Position numbers and translations under genes: made by a program | Shown: in pieces, positions 5,272 to 6,458 of the stretch | Layout: each line of letters starts with the position of its first letter | Numbering within the stretch: position 1 is the first letter of the stretch | The notes under the pieces: generated by a model | What the model was told of the DNA's origin: nothing | Databases searched by the model: none | The model's input: the letters and a program-made list of their open reading frames with translations, nothing else | NCBI GenBank assembly: GCA_031549105.1 | Contig: JAVBQK010000093.1 | Span: forward strand, 1 to 6,458 | Length of the DNA stretch: 6,458 bases | Origin: Avichristensenella sp031549105 | GTDB taxonomy: Bacteria; Bacillota; Clostridia; Christensenellales; Aristaeellaceae | Reading direction: 5' to 3'

Positions 5272-6303
5272 ATGCCCCATACCGCAGGCGTTCTGGGCTA
5301 CGGAATCTACCTGCCCGCAAAGGTCATGACCGCGAAGGAAATCTCTGAGGCGACGGGTGGCTTCTGGTCCGAGGACGCGGTGCGCGATAAGCTCGGCGTT
5401 GTGCAAAAGCCCATTCCCGGCGAAGGTGACGGCACGCAGGCAATGGGCGTGTATGCCGCGCAGGACGCACTACGGCGCACAGGGCTTGATCCCAAAGAGA
5501 TTGACGTCATCCTCTGCATCGGCGAGGAGTGGAAGGAATACCCGCTGACCACCTCGGCCACGTACATCCAGGACGCCATCGGCGCGGTGAACGCCTGGGG
5601 CATTGATGTGCAAAACCGCTGCTGCACCACCTGCGCGGCGATCAAGATGGCCAAAGACATGCTGATCGCGGACGATGAAATCAAGACCGTGATGATCGTC
5701 GGCGGTTACCGCAACGGCGATTTTGTGGACTACACCGACAAGGACATGTCGATGATGTATAACCTCGCGGCAGGCGGCGGCGCACTGATCCTCCAGAAGG
5801 ACCTGGGCCGCAACGAGGTGCTTGGCTCCCATTTGATCGGTGACGGCAGCATGGCGCGCGACGCCGGGGTGGAAATCGGCGGCATCGCAAAGCCCTTTAC
5901 GCCCGAAAATGTCGGCGAGGGCTATAGATCACTCCGGCTGCTGAACGCCAAGCACATGAAGGATCGCCTGAACGAAGTCTCCATTCCCAACTGGTACAAG
6001 TGCATCGACGAGTCCCTGCGGAAATCCGGCGGTCTCACCCGGGCAGATATCGGCTACCTCGGCATCCTGCATTTCAAGCGCAGCCAGCACAACGCAATGG
6101 TGGCGGAGCTGGGCCTCACGCCGGAGCAGACGACGTACCTGGAGAACTACGGCCACATCGGCCAGGTGGACCAGATTCTACAGATCGCGCTGGGCCTGGA
6201 GTCCGGAAAGATCACGGACGGCACAGTGGTCACGCTGATCGCCGCGGGCATCGGCTATGTGTGGGCCTCCACCTGCATCCGCTGGGGCGAGGCCAACGCG
6301 TAA
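5272..6303 (+). CDS. Ketoacyl-ACP synthase III (FabH)-like condensing enzyme
   Basis: A 343-residue cytoplasmic thiolase-fold enzyme of the KAS III superfamily, which joins an acyl-CoA starter to a second acyl thioester by Claisen chemistry. VLGYGIYLPAK (7-17) is the usual N-terminal strand and loop. GIDVQNRCCTTCAAIKMA (110-127) is the nucleophile elbow: Cys117 aligns with catalytic Cys112 of E. coli FabH. LAAGGGALIL (165-174) replaces the FGDGAGA motif. LHFKR (266-270) places His267 at the FabH His244 position. YGHIGQVDQI (293-302) puts His295 where the triad Asn274 should be. AGIGYVWASTCIRWG (325-339) is the C-terminal signature. The start is ATG 5272, with GGAAGGGAG 8 bases upstream; a frame extension to TTG 5230 runs into the operator and is rejected. 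The gene is divergent from the liv operon and shares its operator motif. A dedicated role with the imported substrate is inferred; housekeeping FabH is unlikely given the motif changes and the absence of fab neighbours. Confidence 0.88.
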   Translation: MPHTAGVLGYGIYLPAKVMTAKEISEATGGFWSEDAVRDKLGVVQKPIPGEGDGTQAMGVYAAQDALRRTGLDPKEIDVILCIGEEWKEYPLTTSATYIQDAIGAVNAWGIDVQNRCCTTCAAIKMAKDMLIADDEIKTVMIVGGYRNGDFVDYTDKDMSMMYNLAAGGGALILQKDLGRNEVLGSHLIGDGSMARDAGVEIGGIAKPFTPENVGEGYRSLRLLNAKHMKDRLNEVSIPNWYKCIDESLRKSGGLTRADIGYLGILHFKRSQHNAMVAELGLTPEQTTYLENYGHIGQVDQILQIALGLESGKITDGTVVTLIAAGIGYVWASTCIRWGEANA

Positions 6304-6326
6304 TATAAAAGTAGGAGAGACCAGCT

Positions 6327-6380
6327 ATGAAACGTCAAGAGGGGGTTGAAGGGAGAAAACGCTCGGACGCACGGATTTGA
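6327..6380 (+). other. Short start-like ORF, possible stub of an interrupted gene
   Basis: GGAGAG stands 7 bases before the ATG at 6327, 23 bases after the KAS III stop, as expected for the next gene of an operon. The frame closes after 17 codons (MKRQEGVEGRKRSDARI). Most of it overlaps the transposase 3' end on the other strand, so only the first two or three codons can be original sequence. The likeliest reading is the start of a downstream gene cut off by the IS. Chance or an IS-internal sequence remains possible. Confidence 0.25.
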
Positions 6381-6458
6381 GGGATATACTGCTGGCCGGA
6401 CTTGAGGATAGCGAAGATGGTGTAAAGCAGCTTTCTGGAAACCGCGCCGATGGCGGTA
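6335..6458 (-). CDS. IS110-family transposase, C-terminal fragment
   Basis: Forty codons of the 3' end are visible on the minus strand, and the gene continues past the right edge. The peptide contains AIGAVSRKLLYTIFAILKSG followed by QQYIP, which matches the closing helix of the Transposase_20 domain in IS110/IS1111 recombinases (typical form: A-x-x-A-V-A-R-K-L-L-x-x-I-Y-A-x-L-K-x-x-x-x-Y). The stop TGA is at 6337-6335. These enzymes are DEDD recombinases that act with a bridge RNA. The catalytic RuvC-like domain lies outside the window, so intactness cannot be judged. It converges with the KAS III gene, 31 bases apart. The opposite-strand frames over this stretch are short and unlike known proteins. 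Confidence 0.72.
   Translation of the reverse strand, partial: TAIGAVSRKLLYTIFAILKSGQQYIPQIRASERFLPSTPS

Larger units (their letters stand above)
6304..6458 (-). mobile_element. One end of an IS110-family insertion sequence
   Basis: The element is recognised from the transposase C-terminus encoded on the minus strand. IS110-family elements generally lack long terminal inverted repeats, so the exact boundary cannot be read here. It must lie between the KAS III stop (6303) and the transposase stop (6335). With at most 31 bases available, no structured bridge RNA can sit at this end. It should be beyond the right edge, at the transposase 5' side, as in the IS110 subgroup rather than IS1111. Confidence 0.6.

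Overview
The window reads as part of the chromosome of a GC-rich anaerobic Firmicute, most likely a Clostridia-type bacterium. The grounds are strong AAGGAGG-type ribosome binding sites, near-consensus housekeeping promoters (TTGACA-17-TATAAT), and an intergenic cluster of GC-rich hairpins of a kind seen between genes in such genomes. Against a simple Gram-positive assignment, the solute-binding protein has an ordinary signal peptide and no lipobox cysteine. The lineage is therefore a moderate-confidence inference.

Layout. Bases 1-152 are four stem-loops in a row, with no gene. Bases 196-4933 are a five-gene minus-strand operon for a branched-chain-amino-acid-type (HAAT/Liv) ABC importer, transcribed in the order livH (permease), livM (permease), livG (ATPase), livF (ATPase), then the solute-binding protein. 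The first four genes are nearly contiguous: H-M and M-G are separated by a few bases and G-F overlap. A 63-base gap containing a small hairpin and a fresh ribosome binding site precedes the binding-protein gene. Bases 4934-5271 are a divergent control region. Bases 5272-6303 (plus strand) encode a ketoacyl-ACP synthase III (FabH)-like condensing enzyme. From about 6304 to the right edge lies one end of an IS110-type insertion sequence, whose transposase C-terminus is read from the minus strand.

How the parts fit. The control region carries one good promoter in each direction. Just downstream of each predicted start point is the same inverted repeat, TGACA-N4-TGTCA. No other copy was seen in the control region. 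This suggests that one dimeric repressor, encoded outside the window, switches the importer and the condensing enzyme together. The importer's real substrate may then be related to the enzyme's acyl chemistry rather than being leucine, isoleucine or valine. The enzyme keeps the Cys and His of the FabH triad but has His where Asn is expected, so its reaction should not be assumed to be the initiation of fatty acid synthesis. The IS end sits right behind the enzyme gene, next to a ribosome-binding-site-plus-ATG that stays open for only 17 codons. The insertion may have cut off a further gene of that transcription unit.
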